From assembly GCA_964385705.1 (NCBI GenBank), contig CAYLQG010000031.1:1-15818 (forward strand): a stretch of 15,818 nt of DNA, in the 5' to 3' direction. Under the pieces are notes generated by a model. That model made no database searches, had not been told where the DNA came from, and saw nothing but the letters and a program-made list of their open reading frames with translations. This document shows, piece by piece, positions 14,993 to 15,818 of this stretch (its first letter is position 1; each line of letters starts with the position of its first letter). The DNA is from DATKGN01 sp964385705 (lineage in GTDB: Bacteria; Patescibacteriota; Microgenomatia; UBA10105; UBA927). The translations under genes and the position numbers were made by a program.

Positions 14993-15818
14993 ATGTCGAA
15001 AATTCAAAAGGACACTCTGTTCTGGGGCGTTATTTTCATCATTATCCTTGCGGCCGCATTTCTTCTACGGTATTTCTACCTTAAAAATGCCGGCGAGCTC
15101 CTGACTCCCCCTGATAGCACCGGTTATTATGAACGGGTCGAAGAATTCACAACATCGCCGCTCACCGCCTTTTTCTCTGAGTACCGGACACCCGGATATC
15201 CTCTTTTCATACTTTCAGTCTTCAGACTTACGGGAATCCCAATAGCTCCCATTTGGTCCCCTGCATTTTTCCGTGGACTGGAAGCCGTTGTATTGACGCA
15301 AACGTTTATCGGGATGGGAGGACTCATCCTACTTACCTATATGTGTCTTCGCGCTGGCATCGCCAAACCCACAAGTTATCTCTATGCGCTCTTTACCGGA
15401 GCGAATATTCTCCTTTTCACCTGGGAGCGGTCAATTCTCGGAGAGAGCCTGTCAACAACATTGGTTATTCTTTATAGTTATCTTTTTCTGCAGCTGCTTC
15501 ATAAAGAGACGATTGGTAAATACGTATTATTTACGTTTATATCAATTATATTATTTTTAGTTCGGCCGATATTTATCGTCCTCCCGTTTGCGGTGCTGCC
15601 CATTCTGGCAATATATTACCGGAACAGGACTACAACGAAGAACGTTATCTTTTTTCTCCTCCTCTATCTTTTGTTTCCGCTTACTTACATGGGTGCCAAT
15701 ACAATCCTTCATAGATACACGGGGGTCAATCATATAAACGATATCAATGTTCTTGGCCGCATCTTAGCCCACGACTTACCGATTAATTCCGCAAAAGACA
15801 TTCCGTATTTCTACAACA
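14993..15818 (+). CDS. GT-C-type polytopic membrane protein (partial, runs off the right edge)
   Basis: Read by translating from ATG 14993; 275 residues are visible with no stop. The first hydrophobic helix (about 10-30) is followed by an external loop with TPPDSTGYYERVEEF (38-52) and YRTPGYPLFI (64-73). This is the pattern of PMT/ArnT-type or related GT-C glycosyltransferases, whose first loop holds an acidic residue (here D41 or the glutamates after it) and a conserved R-x-P-x-Y-P segment. Several more hydrophobic stretches follow (for example 104-120, 175-205 and 215-230). It probably transfers a sugar from a polyprenyl-phosphate carrier outside the membrane. It differs in sequence from the GT-C-type protein at 11371. 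It is divergent from the SDR gene; I see no convincing promoter of its own. Confidence 0.75.
   Translation, partial: MSKIQKDTLFWGVIFIIILAAAFLLRYFYLKNAGELLTPPDSTGYYERVEEFTTSPLTAFFSEYRTPGYPLFILSVFRLTGIPIAPIWSPAFFRGLEAVVLTQTFIGMGGLILLTYMCLRAGIAKPTSYLYALFTGANILLFTWERSILGESLSTTLVILYSYLFLQLLHKETIGKYVLFTFISIILFLVRPIFIVLPFAVLPILAIYYRNRTTTKNVIFFLLLYLLFPLTYMGANTILHRYTGVNHINDINVLGRILAHDLPINSAKDIPYFYN

Overview
The window looks like part of a bacterial surface-polysaccharide (O-antigen, capsule or exopolysaccharide) locus. Genes are tightly packed and use the standard code, with TGA as a real stop in at least the aldolase and TPP-enzyme genes. Nothing here fixes the phylum. Moderate GC, very short intergenic gaps, apparently leaderless promoters and an uncharacterised membrane/winged-helix gene pair would suit an uncultivated lineage such as Patescibacteria, but that is a low-confidence guess.

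Layout. Positions 1-10255 are all on the minus strand, so the order of transcription runs from right to left. It starts with a fused ATP sulfurylase/APS kinase (PAPS synthesis). Next come glucose-1-phosphate cytidylyltransferase (RfbF) and CDP-glucose 4,6-dehydratase-like RfbG, then a membrane-anchored family 2 glycosyltransferase. A packed five-gene run follows: acylating acetaldehyde dehydrogenase, 4-hydroxy-2-oxovalerate aldolase, a YerE/acetolactate-synthase-like TPP enzyme, a GNAT acetyltransferase and a DegT aminotransferase cut by the left edge. Positions 10276-11270 (minus) hold two small membrane proteins, each ending in a winged helix. A GT-C-type membrane protein (11371-13005, plus) diverges from them. 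A second GT2 and an extended SDR lie at 13013-14893 (minus). A second GT-C-type membrane protein starts at 14993 (plus) and runs off the right edge.

How the genes may work together (inference). RfbF and RfbG would supply CDP-4-keto-6-deoxyglucose. The dehydrogenase and aldolase, run in the synthetic direction, could make 4-hydroxy-2-oxovalerate from acetyl-CoA and pyruvate. The TPP enzyme could decarboxylate that acid, or pyruvate, and attach the acyl unit to the keto sugar. The aminotransferase and GNAT could then aminate and acylate the new ketone. The product would be an unusual branched-chain amino sugar; this is the best candidate for an undescribed pathway here. PAPS suggests that something, perhaps the glycan, is sulfated, although no sulfotransferase is visible.

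Non-coding structure. A repeat of about 35 bp occurs four times between rfbF and rfbG. A palindromic repeat of 84 bp sits just before the first GT2 gene. Several genes have a TATAAT box only 6-9 bases before the start codon, which suggests leaderless transcripts. No gene-free stretch exceeds 300 bases.
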